Part shown: positions 34,764-42,620 of the stretch, one piece after another
Position numbering within the stretch: the first letter of the stretch is position 1
How the letters are laid out: each line of letters opens with the position of its first letter
Assembly (NCBI GenBank): GCA_003165075.1
Contig: PLSM01000044.1
Span: 10,407-53,026, forward strand
Reading direction: 5' to 3'
DNA from: Acidobacteriaceae bacterium
GTDB lineage: Bacteria; Acidobacteriota; Terriglobia; Terriglobales; Acidobacteriaceae
DNA: 42,620 nt
Position numbers and translations under genes: made by a program
Notes under the pieces: model-generated
What the model was told of the DNA's origin: nothing
Database searches by the model: none
What the model saw: only the letters and a program-made list of their open reading frames with translations

Positions 34764-35759
34764 ATGGCAAAACGATCCCCCGTTTGCCTGACGATGTTGG
34801 CCCTGTTGGCCACGGCGGGTTACGCGCAGCAGGGCAGGTTGCTGGTGGCGCAGAAGGACGATCGGAGCCTGGCCATTGTCGACCCCGCAGCGGGCAAGGT
34901 GATCACGTCGGTCGCGGAAGATGGCGTCACGGGCCACGAGGTTGTTGCGTCGCCCGATGGGCGGCTGGCCTATGTGCCCATCTATGGCAACTCCGGCGTG
35001 GGACAGCCAGGAACCGACGGACAAACCATGGTAGTCATCGACATCGCCCAGCAGAAGGTGGTGGGGACCGTGGATTTCGGACACCCGGTGCGGCCGCACA
35101 TGCCCATCTTCGGACCGAAGAATGGGCTGCTCTACGTAACCACCGAGTTGGACCACACGGTGACCATCATCGACCCGAAGACGCTGAAGATTTTGGGCTC
35201 GATTCCCACCGGCCAGCCCGAGAGCCACATGCTGGCCATCTCGCACGACGGCCGGCACGGCTACACGGCCAACGTGGGGCCGGGCACGGTTTCCGTGCTG
35301 GACATGGACGCGCGCAAGACGATCAAAGTCATTCCCATTTCCAGCAATACGCAACGCATCTCGATTTCGAAGGACGACCGGTGGGTGTTTACCGCCGACC
35401 AGACCAAGCCGCGCCTGGTGGTGATTGATACGGCGGCCAATACCGTGGCCAAGTGGGTGCAGATGGCAGGGACAGGCTACGGCAGCGCGCCCACGCCGGA
35501 TGGGCGCTGGCTGCTGGTGGCTCTGCCGGACGTGAATAAGGTGGCGGTGATCGACCTGGAGACGATGAAGCAGGCGCGCACCATCGATGTACCGGCCTAT
35601 CCGCAGGAGACATTGGTGAGCCCTGACGGAAAGACGGCCTATGTCTCGTGCATGTCTGCCGACCAGGTGGCGGAGATCGACCTGGCAAGCTGGAAGGTGA
35701 CGCGAGTGATCTCTACCGGCAAGAAGACGGACGGGCTGGCTTGGGCGAAGGGGCAGTGA
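34764..35759 (+). CDS. Secreted YncE-like beta-propeller protein
   Basis: A 331-residue exported protein with a signal peptide (PVCLTMLALLATAGYAQQ). The rest is built of about seven short repeats of the YVTN/YncE type: LAIVDPAAGKVITSV, MVVIDIAQQKVVGTV, VTIIDPKTLKILGSI, VSVLDMDARKTIKVI, LVVIDTAANTVAKWV, VAVIDLETMKQARTI and VAEIDLASWKVTRVI. Each repeat is preceded by a D-x-x-x-x-Y/F turn. Such propellers bind DNA, proteins or cofactors, but no specific role is evident. Strong GAGGAGG precedes the ATG. It is divergent from the FAD oxidase gene. Confidence 0.85.
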   Translation: MAKRSPVCLTMLALLATAGYAQQGRLLVAQKDDRSLAIVDPAAGKVITSVAEDGVTGHEVVASPDGRLAYVPIYGNSGVGQPGTDGQTMVVIDIAQQKVVGTVDFGHPVRPHMPIFGPKNGLLYVTTELDHTVTIIDPKTLKILGSIPTGQPESHMLAISHDGRHGYTANVGPGTVSVLDMDARKTIKVIPISSNTQRISISKDDRWVFTADQTKPRLVVIDTAANTVAKWVQMAGTGYGSAPTPDGRWLLVALPDVNKVAVIDLETMKQARTIDVPAYPQETLVSPDGKTAYVSCMSADQVAEIDLASWKVTRVISTGKKTDGLAWAKGQ

Positions 35760-35783
35760 GTGCGCTCGCTCGCCGCTGCTCTC

Positions 35784-37352
35784 CTAGCCGATCTCCCTGT
35801 CCCAGTTTTCCAGCGTCTTCTTGAACTCCAACATGAATTTGCCGGAGTCGGCGCCGTCAATCAGGCGGTGGTCAAACCCGAGGCAGAAATATTGCACCGA
35901 GCGGATCGCGATTGCGTCATTGCCCGCGGCGTCCGTCAATACCACCGGCTCCTTGCGCAGGCCGCCAATGGCGAGAATGGCCGACTCGGGCTGATTGATG
36001 ATCGGCGTGCCGAATTCCCCGCCGAAGACGCCGGAGTTGGTAAGGGTGAACGTGGAGCCCTGGACCTCATCGGGCATCAGCTTCTTGGTGCGAGCGCGGC
36101 TGGCCAAGTCGTGGATGGCGCTGGCGAGGCTGAGAAAGTTGCGCGCCTCCGACTCCTTGACGACTGGCACGATCAGGCCCCATTCAAGCGCCACGGCAAT
36201 GCCCAGGTTGATGTGGTCGTGGTAGTGGATCGCACTGTCGATCAGCGACGCGTTGAGGATGGGGAACCTGCGCAGCGCATCCACGGCGGCGGCGGCAATA
36301 AAGGGCATATAAGTCAGCTTGACGCCGTGGCGCTGCTCAAAGCCGGCCCGCTCCCGCTCGCGCAGGCGGGCGATGCGGGTCATGTCCACCTTGTAGACGG
36401 AGTGGACGTGGGGGCTGATCCGCTTGCTCTCTAGCATGCGCTGGGCAATGATGCTGCGCATCTTGGTCAGCGGAACCACCTTGCCGCTCATTAGCGGTAG
36501 AGGCGCGTGCGGTGAAGCTGTCTGCAACTGCGCCGCTGGAGATTCAGGAGCCGCACTACAGGGTCCATACTGGCTCAAGTAGCGCAGGATGTCTTCCTTG
36601 TTGATGCGGCCGTGGGAGCCGGAGCCCGCCATCTGACTGAGGTCCAGCTTGTTCTCCTTGGCGATGCGGCGCACCAGCGGCGAGGAGTAAATGCGCCGGC
36701 CTATTGCTTGCGGCGGCGTCATTTGTACCGGCAGCGACCCCTGCAATGTGGTTGGCTGGGCTTCCACCGCCGAAGTGGTCGTTGCTCCGGTGCCGTCAAT
36801 GACCGCGACAACGGTGTTTACCTCGACCGTCGCGCCCTCGGGCACCTTGATCTCTCTGAGTATGCCGGCCACGGGAGCAGGAATCTCGGCGTCCACCTTG
36901 TCGGTAGAGATCTCAAAAAGCGGCTCGTCCTTCTCTACTCTGTCGCCGGCCTTCTTGAGCCACTTGGTGATGGTGCCTTCAAAGATTGACTCGCCCAATT
37001 GGGGCATCACGATTTCGATTGCGCCTGCAACCGGCGTGGCCATCTGCGGTGCGGCTGACTTCGCCTCAGATGCGGGGGCTGGCGTGGTTGCGATGGCAGC
37101 CGGCCCTGAAGCACTTGCCCCATCGATCACAGCCACTACCGTGTTCACCTCGACCGTCGCGCCTTCGGGGACCTTGATCTCGCTGAGCACGCCGGCAACG
37201 GGCGAGGGAATTTCGGCGTCCACCTTGTCGGTGGAGATTTCAAAAAGCGGCTCGTCCTTCTCTACTCTGTCGCCGGCTTTCTTGAGCCACTTTGTAATGG
37301 TGCCCTCAAAGATCGACTCGCCCATCTGGGGCATTATTACGTCGGTTGCCAT
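35784..37352 (-). CDS. 2-oxo acid dehydrogenase E2 acyltransferase with two lipoyl domains
   Basis: A 522-residue dihydrolipoyllysine acyltransferase, the core of a pyruvate, 2-oxoglutarate or branched-chain dehydrogenase complex. Lipoyl domains occupy about residues 1-78 and 110-188, with lipoyl lysines in ISTDKVDAE at residues 43 and 152. The E3/E1-binding domain is at about 221-260 (YSSPLVRRIAKENKLDL). The catalytic domain ends with the HxxxDG motif DHRLIDGADSGKFM. Residues 11-49 and 120-158 are identical between the two lipoyl domains. The acyl specificity is not decided by sequence. The lipB gene lies just upstream; no E1 or E3 gene is present. Confidence 0.92.
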   Translation of the reverse strand: MATDVIMPQMGESIFEGTITKWLKKAGDRVEKDEPLFEISTDKVDAEIPSPVAGVLSEIKVPEGATVEVNTVVAVIDGASASGPAAIATTPAPASEAKSAAPQMATPVAGAIEIVMPQLGESIFEGTITKWLKKAGDRVEKDEPLFEISTDKVDAEIPAPVAGILREIKVPEGATVEVNTVVAVIDGTGATTTSAVEAQPTTLQGSLPVQMTPPQAIGRRIYSSPLVRRIAKENKLDLSQMAGSGSHGRINKEDILRYLSQYGPCSAAPESPAAQLQTASPHAPLPLMSGKVVPLTKMRSIIAQRMLESKRISPHVHSVYKVDMTRIARLRERERAGFEQRHGVKLTYMPFIAAAAVDALRRFPILNASLIDSAIHYHDHINLGIAVALEWGLIVPVVKESEARNFLSLASAIHDLASRARTKKLMPDEVQGSTFTLTNSGVFGGEFGTPIINQPESAILAIGGLRKEPVVLTDAAGNDAIAIRSVQYFCLGFDHRLIDGADSGKFMLEFKKTLENWDREIG

Positions 37353-37456
37353 GAATCGTTCTCTCCGCGTTGCGGGACTCTGATGCGCGCTTGGGTCCTG
37401 CCGGATTATAAATCGCGGCCTGCTGCGGCCGGGCGGGATTGTGCTGAAGGCGCAGT

Positions 37457-38308
37457 TCAGGCGCGAACAGGCCGCTCGGCTACGCCCCGGAGACGCTCGA
37501 CCTCGGCCGGGACTTGAAGAGGCGTGTCCTGTGCGGGCAACGGCGGTGCGGCCTGCGCGCGCAGTCTTGCCAGGCTCTCAACCGCCAGCACCTGTTGGCC
37601 GAACACCAACCCGAACTGGCGCGCCGCCTGGTGGGCGATGGCTTCGAGACCAGGCAAACTCTCACCGCCCCGGACCTCTTTCTCCAGACTCGTGACGGCG
37701 TGGTCGCTGATGCCGCATGGAATGATGAGTTGGAAGTCGCGCAGATCGGTAGTGACGTTGAAGGCGAACCCGTGGGAGGTGATGCCGCGCGAGACATGAA
37801 TGCCGATTGCGCCGATCTTCCTTTCGGGTTCGACGTTCTCTTTGGATGTTGTGTCGCTGCTCTTGTCCAAAGGGCTGCTGCCCGCAGAGCACCAAACGCC
37901 GGTGAGGCCGGCGATGCGCCCGGCGCGTACGCCGAAGACGCCGCATAGGCGAATCAGCGCCTCCTCCATCATGCGCACAAAGTCCACCGGTCCGAGGCGG
38001 CCACCGGTCGGGTTGTGCAAGCTGCGCAGATCGAAGATCGGATAGCCAACCAGTTGCCCCGGTCCATGATAGGTAACGTCTCCGCCACGGTTGATCTCGT
38101 GGATAGTAACGCCACGGCGGGTCAGCAGTTCGTCTGAAGCGAGAATGTTGCAGCGGTGGGCGTTGCGCCCCAGCGTAAGCACCGGCGGATGTTCGAGCAA
38201 GAGCAACACGTTCTCGATACGGCCCTGGAGGCGCATCTCCGCCACTTCTGCCTGCAGCCGCAACGCTTCTGCGTAGTCCACGCGCCCGAGATAGAGGTAT
38301 TGAATCAT
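37457..38308 (-). CDS. lipB: Octanoyl-[acyl-carrier-protein]--protein N-octanoyltransferase
   Basis: LipB moves octanoyl from acyl-carrier protein to the lipoyl domains of E2 subunits, the first step of de novo lipoate attachment. The 283-residue product shows LLLEHPPVLTLGRNAHRCNIL, the substrate loop EINRGGDVTYHGPGQLVGYPI, the lysine motif RKIGAIGIHVSRGITSHGFAFNV, and the catalytic Cys in IIPCGISDHAVTSL. About 20 extra polar residues are inserted between GVWC and RKIG, and about 40 tail residues follow the core. The ATG at 38308 fits the family; the frame reaching 38455 is not used. The E2 gene follows 104 bases later. Confidence 0.93.
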   Translation of the reverse strand: MIQYLYLGRVDYAEALRLQAEVAEMRLQGRIENVLLLLEHPPVLTLGRNAHRCNILASDELLTRRGVTIHEINRGGDVTYHGPGQLVGYPIFDLRSLHNPTGGRLGPVDFVRMMEEALIRLCGVFGVRAGRIAGLTGVWCSAGSSPLDKSSDTTSKENVEPERKIGAIGIHVSRGITSHGFAFNVTTDLRDFQLIIPCGISDHAVTSLEKEVRGGESLPGLEAIAHQAARQFGLVFGQQVLAVESLARLRAQAAPPLPAQDTPLQVPAEVERLRGVAERPVRA

Positions 38309-38357
38309 CGCTGCTTTGATTGTAGTCAGCCGCCCGGTACGTTCATCGGAACAGCCT

Positions 38358-38744
38358 TCATTCCTCGAGCCGCGCCGCAAACAGCCTTGCAAACACGATC
38401 CGATGTTCCCAACCAACCAGCAGCCAAAGAAGCGTCGCAAGCGCCCCCATCCCAATACCGCTTGGGTTCATCAGAAGGTGATACACAAGGATGTTGAACA
38501 GCACCGGACCCAGCAGTGTTAACCCCAGCCCCACAAACCGGTTCACCAGAAGCAGAATCCCGGAGACAACCATAATCGCGCCCACCACGTAAAAGTAGTG
38601 CGCGGCAAACAGGGCGGCAGTGAACTGTCCAGCCAGCCCCGTCGGCATGGCCCCCATGGGAATGAAATTCAGAAACATATTCGAACCGAACACCACGAAC
38701 ATAAGGCCAAGCAAATAGCGCGCAATCATCGCCACAATTTTCAT
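38358..38744 (-). CDS. DoxX-like small membrane protein
   Basis: A 128-residue protein with four hydrophobic helices (about residues 5-22, 40-62, 65-85 and 92-115). The opening IARYLLGLMFVVFGSNMFLNFIP and the following GAIMVVSGILLLVNRFVGLGLTLLGPVLFNILVYHLLM resemble DoxX-family proteins, where an Asn-containing first helix and a Gly-rich third helix are typical. Function in this branch is unknown. AAGGAGA lies about six bases before the ATG at 38744, so the longer frame to 38867 is not used. It starts about 140 bases downstream of the alpha-L-fucosidase gene on the same strand. Confidence 0.75.
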   Translation of the reverse strand: MKIVAMIARYLLGLMFVVFGSNMFLNFIPMGAMPTGLAGQFTAALFAAHYFYVVGAIMVVSGILLLVNRFVGLGLTLLGPVLFNILVYHLLMNPSGIGMGALATLLWLLVGWEHRIVFARLFAARLEE

Positions 38745-38885
38745 TGCGTTCTCCTTTTGAGTTGAGGTGAATTCCGGGATGAACTTCAGCTGGCGCACAG
38801 TTCTGTGGAGGCGGCGGGAATCTCTCTCCGCAAGCAATGGATGGTCAAGGATTAGTCGGCGATTCAAATGGTCACAAACGGCACA

Positions 38886-40346
38886 TTATTGGCTGATCTT
38901 CAGCACCCATGCCGGCTGGCGTATCAGATCGTCAGGTAGGCGCGGAAGTTCGATTGCGACGCCACCTGGGATCGACTTGAACGTGAGCGGCTCCGCAAAC
39001 CCAAGAAGGCTCACCGATTTGACGCCGGTCACATCTTTGACCAGGAAAGTGGAGCCGGGCCAGCGCGGCAGAATGGCGAACACAGTGCCGCCCTTGGCGG
39101 TAAAGAAGGCCTCGATCGCTGCCTTCCCTGGTTCGGGCTGGGACGCCAGTTTCGACACGTCGTAGGCGCTCTGATATTCAGAGTTGTACTGGACGGTTGG
39201 GACTTCGCCCGTGCTCCACTGCCGGGTCTCCTTCCAGGGCCGGGTGCCGTAGATTGCCTCGCCGTTCACCTTGAGCCAGACGCCGATCTGATGCAGCCGG
39301 TCCTGCATGATGACGGGAATGGTGCCGTCGGCTGCGGGCCCAATATCGAGCAGCAGGTTGCCGCCGCGGCTCACGATGTCCGCCAGCATGATGACCAGTT
39401 CGTGGGCAGAACGGTAATCTTCCAGACGCTCGGCGCGGTTGTAGCCATAGCTATAACCCATGCCGCGGTTCTCTTCCCAGGGATGATCTATGCCGCTCAT
39501 GCCGGCGGTGTACTCGGTAGTCCAATAGCCGCCGTGCTTGTGGCGGGTGTCGCTGCCCCACCGGTCGTTGATGACCACCTCGTCCTTGACTGAAGACTCA
39601 TTGAACAGCCAGGCCAGCAGTTCGGGGCTGTGCCAATCGCTGGAGGGCAGGTCCCATTCGCCGTCGCTGAAGATGATGGAGGGCTTGAGGCGAGTCACCA
39701 TGTCCTTGAACTGGGGAAACATGTGATCGTGGATATAGCGCGGCTTGTCGCTGAGCCACAAAGGGTTATACCACTCATAAAGAGAGTAGTAGTAACCCAT
39801 GCGCAGCCCCTTCCGCCGCACCGCATCTCCCAGGTCGCCTGCCAGATCGCGCTGGGGGCCGATCTCGGTGGCGTTCCAAGGGCGGCCCCAGGTGGCGGAG
39901 GCTTCCTTGCTGGGCCACAAAGCAAAGCCCTCATGATGCTTTGAGGTCAGCACCACATACTTGGCTCCCGAGTCGGCGAAGACACTTGCCCATTGATCCG
40001 GATCGAAGAGCTGAGCGCGAAACTGCCGCGCAAAGTTCTGGTAGGGATAGTCGGCGCCGAACTGTTTCTGGTGATAGGCCCAGGTACCAGCCTCGATTTC
40101 GTTGGCCTTGGGGTCGTCGCGGCCCTGGGTCATCTGGTGCCAGTACCACTCGGCGTAAGCCAGCTTGCCGGGAATCACCGGCGCATAGGCCGGCACGGAG
40201 TAGACGCCCCAGTGAATGAAGATGCCGAACTTGGCGTCGCTGAACCAGGGAGGCGTGGGCCGTTTGTCGATGGAGTCCCAAGTCGGCTGGTAGGTCTGGG
40301 CGCTGAGCGGCGCGAGCACTAGAAGAAAGAGAAACAGGCGCTTCAT
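38886..40346 (-). CDS. Secreted alpha-L-fucosidase (GH29)
   Basis: A 486-residue exported glycoside hydrolase that removes terminal alpha-L-fucose with retention of configuration. The signal peptide is KRLFLFLLVLAPLSAQ. Family features are WFSDAKFGIFIHWGVYSVPAYAP (about residues 32-54), AKYVVLTSKHHEGFALWPSK, and the nucleophile Asp in SIIFSDGEWDLP (about residues 214-225). Further on are GGNLLLDIGPAADGTIP and a C-terminal beta domain. The ATG at 40346 has GGAGA eight bases upstream; a frame to 40382 is not used. The likely substrates are plant xyloglucan, arabinogalactan or microbial fucosylated glycans. Confidence 0.92.
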   Translation of the reverse strand: MKRLFLFLLVLAPLSAQTYQPTWDSIDKRPTPPWFSDAKFGIFIHWGVYSVPAYAPVIPGKLAYAEWYWHQMTQGRDDPKANEIEAGTWAYHQKQFGADYPYQNFARQFRAQLFDPDQWASVFADSGAKYVVLTSKHHEGFALWPSKEASATWGRPWNATEIGPQRDLAGDLGDAVRRKGLRMGYYYSLYEWYNPLWLSDKPRYIHDHMFPQFKDMVTRLKPSIIFSDGEWDLPSSDWHSPELLAWLFNESSVKDEVVINDRWGSDTRHKHGGYWTTEYTAGMSGIDHPWEENRGMGYSYGYNRAERLEDYRSAHELVIMLADIVSRGGNLLLDIGPAADGTIPVIMQDRLHQIGVWLKVNGEAIYGTRPWKETRQWSTGEVPTVQYNSEYQSAYDVSKLASQPEPGKAAIEAFFTAKGGTVFAILPRWPGSTFLVKDVTGVKSVSLLGFAEPLTFKSIPGGVAIELPRLPDDLIRQPAWVLKISQ

Positions 40347-40432
40347 GCAACATCTCCTTCGGTCGAAGAGAAATGATCGCATAGAGTTGCGGCGGGGCGC
40401 AGAACAAGTTCATTCGCGATACACTAGCGACT

Positions 40433-40913
40433 GGCAGGAGGACCGGGCGGTCGCTGCCGGAGGCTCTCGCGCAAGCGTTGGGCTGCCGGGGGAGGAAAGT
40501 CCGAACTCCGCAGGGCAGTGTGCCGGATAACGTCCGGGACGTGCGCCGGAAGGCTCGCGGACGGCCAGTGCCACAGAAAAGATACCGCCTCGGCTACCCC
40601 ACTTCTTTCGGGAAGCGGGCCACCCCGAGCCAGCTTGCTGGCCCGGCGCCGGGGTAAGGGTGAAATGGTGCGGTAAGAGCGCACCGCTCCGGTTGTGAAG
40701 CCGGAGGCAGGGTAAACCCCACACGGAGCAAGACCAAATAGGGAGGGAAGCTGCCGCCAAGAGTCAGGCGGGGTTGCGTATCGGCCCGATGCGCCCAGGT
40801 GGCTCGAGCAATTGCCGGAACCTCCGGGTAGGTCGCTGATGAGTGTCCGCGGCAACGCGGCGCCTAGAGGAATGACCGCACACGACAGAATTCGGCTTAC
40901 AGGTCCTTTTGCC
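40433..40913 (+). ncRNA. rnpB: RNase P RNA, bacterial class A
   Basis: Catalytic RNA that trims 5' leaders from pre-tRNAs. The ends form a complete 12-bp P1 helix: GGCAGGAGGACC (40433-40444) with GGTCCTTTTGCC (40902-40913), including two G-T pairs. Conserved elements are present: GAGGAAAGTCCGAACTCC-GCAGGGCAG near 40492-40518, AGGGTGAAA and GTAAGAGCGCACC near 40657-40684, and ACAGAATTCGGCTTAC near 40885-40900. The length of 481 bases is longer than the usual 350-400 and suggests enlarged peripheral helices. TACACT (40420-40425) ends seven bases before the 5' end and may be the -10 box. Confidence 0.93.
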
Positions 40914-40921
40914 GAAAGCAC

Positions 40922-40962
40922 GAGCCCCGGTTGGGAGATTTCCCGGCCGGGGCTCACCATTT
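40922..40962 (+). terminator. Hairpin downstream of rnpB
   Basis: Perfect 9-bp arms, GAGCCCCGG (40922-40930) and CCGGGGCTC (40947-40955), enclose 16 bases and are followed only by ACCATTTT, so the U-run is short. It lies nine bases after the RNase P RNA and probably helps end or process that transcript. Confidence 0.5.
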
Positions 40963-41075
40963 TGGCGGGGAGCGGAGTTGGCCGCACGCTGCGGCGGACG
41001 TGTTAACCGTGTTAGCGTAGCTGGCACGCGCACTAACACCGCTAACTCCGCGATCCCCGCTGCTACCATCAAGGC

Positions 41076-41510
41076 ATGTTACGCGTGAAGCTGCTGGAGC
41101 AAGGCGCCCGGCTGCCGGTGGTGGCGCACCCCGGCGAGGACCTGGGCTACGACCTGTTTGCGCTGGAGGATACGGTGCTGCGGCCGCGAGCCACGGTGCG
41201 GGTGAGAACCGGCATCGCCGTGGAGGCGCGGCACCCCGAAACCGATGCGCCGCTGGGGCTGCTGGTGCGGGACCGCTCGTCGATGGCGGCGCGGGGTCTG
41301 GCGACGACCGCCGGAGTGATCGACGCGGGCTACCGGGGCGAGATTCAGGTGCTGATGACCAACCTGGGCGAGGCCACGGTAAAGTTGAAGGCGGGGGAAA
41401 AGATTGCGCAGATGATTCCTGTGCCCGTGCTGACCGGACTCGTCAAAGAGATGGAAACACTGGAAGAGTCGGCGCGGGCGGAGAAGGGATTTGGGAGTTC
41501 GGGGCGGTGA
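41076..41510 (+). CDS. dut: dUTP diphosphatase
   Basis: Trimeric dUTPase that hydrolyses dUTP to dUMP and keeps uracil out of DNA. The 144-residue product shows the five family motifs: GEDLGYDLFALED (motif 1, about residues 20-32), VRDRSSMAARGL (motif 2), AGVIDAGYRGEIQVLMTNLG (motif 3), GEKIAQMIPVPV (motif 4), and AEKGFGSSGR (motif 5, the Gly-rich C-terminus). A short AAGG sits close to the ATG, so translation initiation may be modest. Nested inverted repeats lie just upstream (41009-41046). Confidence 0.95.
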   Translation: MLRVKLLEQGARLPVVAHPGEDLGYDLFALEDTVLRPRATVRVRTGIAVEARHPETDAPLGLLVRDRSSMAARGLATTAGVIDAGYRGEIQVLMTNLGEATVKLKAGEKIAQMIPVPVLTGLVKEMETLEESARAEKGFGSSGR

Positions 41511-41570
41511 GACAGCTACCAGCTAACAGCATTCAGTTTCCAGCGAAGCGGGGAGCCGGGAGCCGTGACC

Positions 41571-42125
41571 ATGCATCCACCCAAGGTTCACACTGAACTC
41601 GGTCAAGCCGCGGCGCGGATGTTTAGCGCCAACGACCGCATGAACCAGGTTCTCATCGAACATCTTGACCCTGCCGCTTGGACAGCCAAACCTCCCGGAA
41701 AGACCCGTACCATTGTGGCGATCTTTACCCACATGCACAACGTCCGCACCAAGTGGATACGGCTCACCGCGCCACACCTGAAGGTGCCCTTACAGCTCAA
41801 TCGCGCGCACTGTACACCGCAGGAAGCCCGTGCAGGATTGACCGAGAGCGCCGCCTGCTGTGCGGAGATGCTGGCTGATGCGCTCGGTGGTCCTGGTGGC
41901 CGCGTCGAGGAGTTTCACAGAGACAGCTTGGCTCGGCCTTGGCCGGTGGGCATGGAAATGCTGTGCTACATGGTTGCTCACGAAGCGCACCATCGCGGAC
42001 AGGTGTGTATGCTGGCGCATCAACTCGGATTCCCTTTGCCGTACAAGGCGTCAGACGGAATGTGGAACTGGGAAAAGCTGTGGAAAGAGTGCGGGTGGCC
42101 GGCTGGACCTGGCTCTGACTCTTAA
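41571..42125 (+). CDS. DinB-family protein
   Basis: A four-helix-bundle protein of 184 residues. The metal-binding histidines of the DinB/YfiT fold appear as FTHMHNVRTKW (about residues 53-63) and AHEAHHRGQVCMLAHQLG (about 137-154), where the first and last His-rich helices meet. Such proteins are often bacillithiol/mycothiol S-transferase-like or of unknown role; no thiol partner is visible. The ATG at 41571 has GGGAG eight bases upstream; a GTG at 41565 is possible. It follows dut by 60 bases. Confidence 0.82.
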   Translation: MHPPKVHTELGQAAARMFSANDRMNQVLIEHLDPAAWTAKPPGKTRTIVAIFTHMHNVRTKWIRLTAPHLKVPLQLNRAHCTPQEARAGLTESAACCAEMLADALGGPGGRVEEFHRDSLARPWPVGMEMLCYMVAHEAHHRGQVCMLAHQLGFPLPYKASDGMWNWEKLWKECGWPAGPGSDS

Positions 42126-42560
42126 CGAAATTGCCGGGCGTCAAATTCAGTCACTTTCTTGTCGAACTCGCCAAAATCACACCCAAAAGCGACGAAAAGG
42201 GGCATTTTTGAGGGACTTCTGTTTACCATTAAGATAACGGTACGGCTAGCAGGCACATCCATCATGTTCTTGATTCAATACAGCTTATCTCTTCGACAGG
42301 ACCGAAATCGCCCCCGGATATCGCCCATTTCAGGGGGGAGGGGGGTGGGGGGTCTCCGGTGGGTGCGGACCGGGGACATGCCAGACAGATTGAAACCGAT
42401 CGATAGTGCAATGGCTGCCATACCGAGATTGTGCGCCTTTGGGATCTAATTCTCGGCAAGGGCAGCGAACTGAAGGGGACTCTTGGCGCGGCTTGAGCGA
42501 CCCTGCCGTTCTTGACCCTAAGGCTTTTCTTTCCTTCAGATCCGTAGCCTGTGGGGAGAT
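42126..42560. other. Non-coding tail with a long G-run
   Basis: No gene is convincing in this stretch; two overlapping plus-strand frames of 68 and 96 codons have no recognisable domain. G6-A-G6-T-G6 at 42333-42352 is the most striking sequence. The final bases carry REP-like hairpins, listed separately. Confidence 0.45.
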
Positions 42561-42567
42561 AAGGCCC

Positions 42568-42620
42568 GGGCCTAAAGGCCCAGGATTGAAGGCAACTCGT
42601 TCAGGGGCCTGAAGGCCCCT
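42568..42620. repeat. REP-like palindromes (CTGAAG-core family)
   Basis: GGGCCT (42568-42573) and AGGCCC (42576-42581) surround AA. AGGGGCCT (42603-42610) and AGGCCCCT (42613-42620) surround GA, giving perfect 8-bp arms. The second copy has the core CTGAAG, the complement of the CTTCAG core seen at 13.5 kb. The array may continue beyond the window. Confidence 0.55.

Noticed and set aside
1..42620. CRISPR array, tRNA or insertion sequence with transposase
   Set aside because: No regularly spaced direct repeats, no cloverleaf with TTCRA arm, and no transposase or integrase motif were recognised anywhere in the window.

Overview
The window looks like a chromosomal segment of an Acidobacteriota bacterium (Terriglobia/Acidobacteriaceae-like). 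The grounds are high GC, a VWFA-related protein of the type expanded in Acidobacteria, the DUF6677-like protein with its tiny membrane partner, the short WHxxHxxHCxCR protein, and intergenic CTTCAG/CTGAAG palindromes. This assignment is by recognition, not by a search. No plasmid, phage or defence module is evident. Most genes are housekeeping or metabolic, with mobile-element-like short repeats between them.

Layout. 0-3.3 kb (+): the end of a hexapeptide-repeat protein, an M50 site-2-type protease, trpS and scpA. 3.7-8.7 kb: two very similar PitA-type phosphate transporters (+) flank a Tat-exported Gfo/Idh/MocA oxidoreductase (-), with a bidirectional terminator between the first transporter and the oxidoreductase. 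8.7-13.4 kb (+): rbfA, a DHH phosphoesterase (NrnA type), a GT39 membrane glycosyltransferase and a double-GNAT protein. 13.4-17.4 kb: a repeat-rich gap, a secreted VWFA-related protein and an unknown membrane protein, then about 0.7 kb without convincing genes. 17.4-22.3 kb (-): a small Cys/His protein, a TGATG-coupled pair of membrane proteins, an M24 peptidase, an RsbU-RsbW-RsbV-like partner-switching module and an NAD(P)-binding protein. 22.5-24.5 kb (+): a second STAS protein, a GT2 glycosyltransferase and a membrane-anchored coiled-coil protein.

24.6-28.2 kb (-): scpB-rluB-msrA. 28.7-31.3 kb: a GH172-like (DUF2961) enzyme fused to HEAT repeats, convergent with a holin-like small membrane protein. 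31.7-34.7 kb: a DUF503 (YlxP) protein, a YkgJ Cys-cluster protein, a VOC protein and a GlcD-type FAD oxidase. 34.8-38.7 kb: a beta-propeller protein, then lipB and a two-lipoyl-domain E2 acyltransferase, and a DoxX-like protein. 38.9-42.6 kb: a GH29 alpha-L-fucosidase, RNase P RNA (rnpB) with a perfectly closing P1 helix, dut, a DinB-like protein and a repeat-containing tail.

Links between genes. LipB makes the octanoyl-protein that is converted to lipoyl groups on the neighbouring E2. ScpA and ScpB belong to one condensin complex but lie 25 kb apart on opposite strands. RsbU/RsbW/RsbV-like proteins form a phosphatase-kinase-antagonist switch. GH172-HEAT and GH29 suggest use of host- or plant-derived glycans. 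The least explained parts are non-coding: two MITE-like inverted-repeat elements (12.3 and 28.6 kb), a 145-nt foldable region (31.4 kb), and REP-like hairpins whose arms covary around a fixed core.
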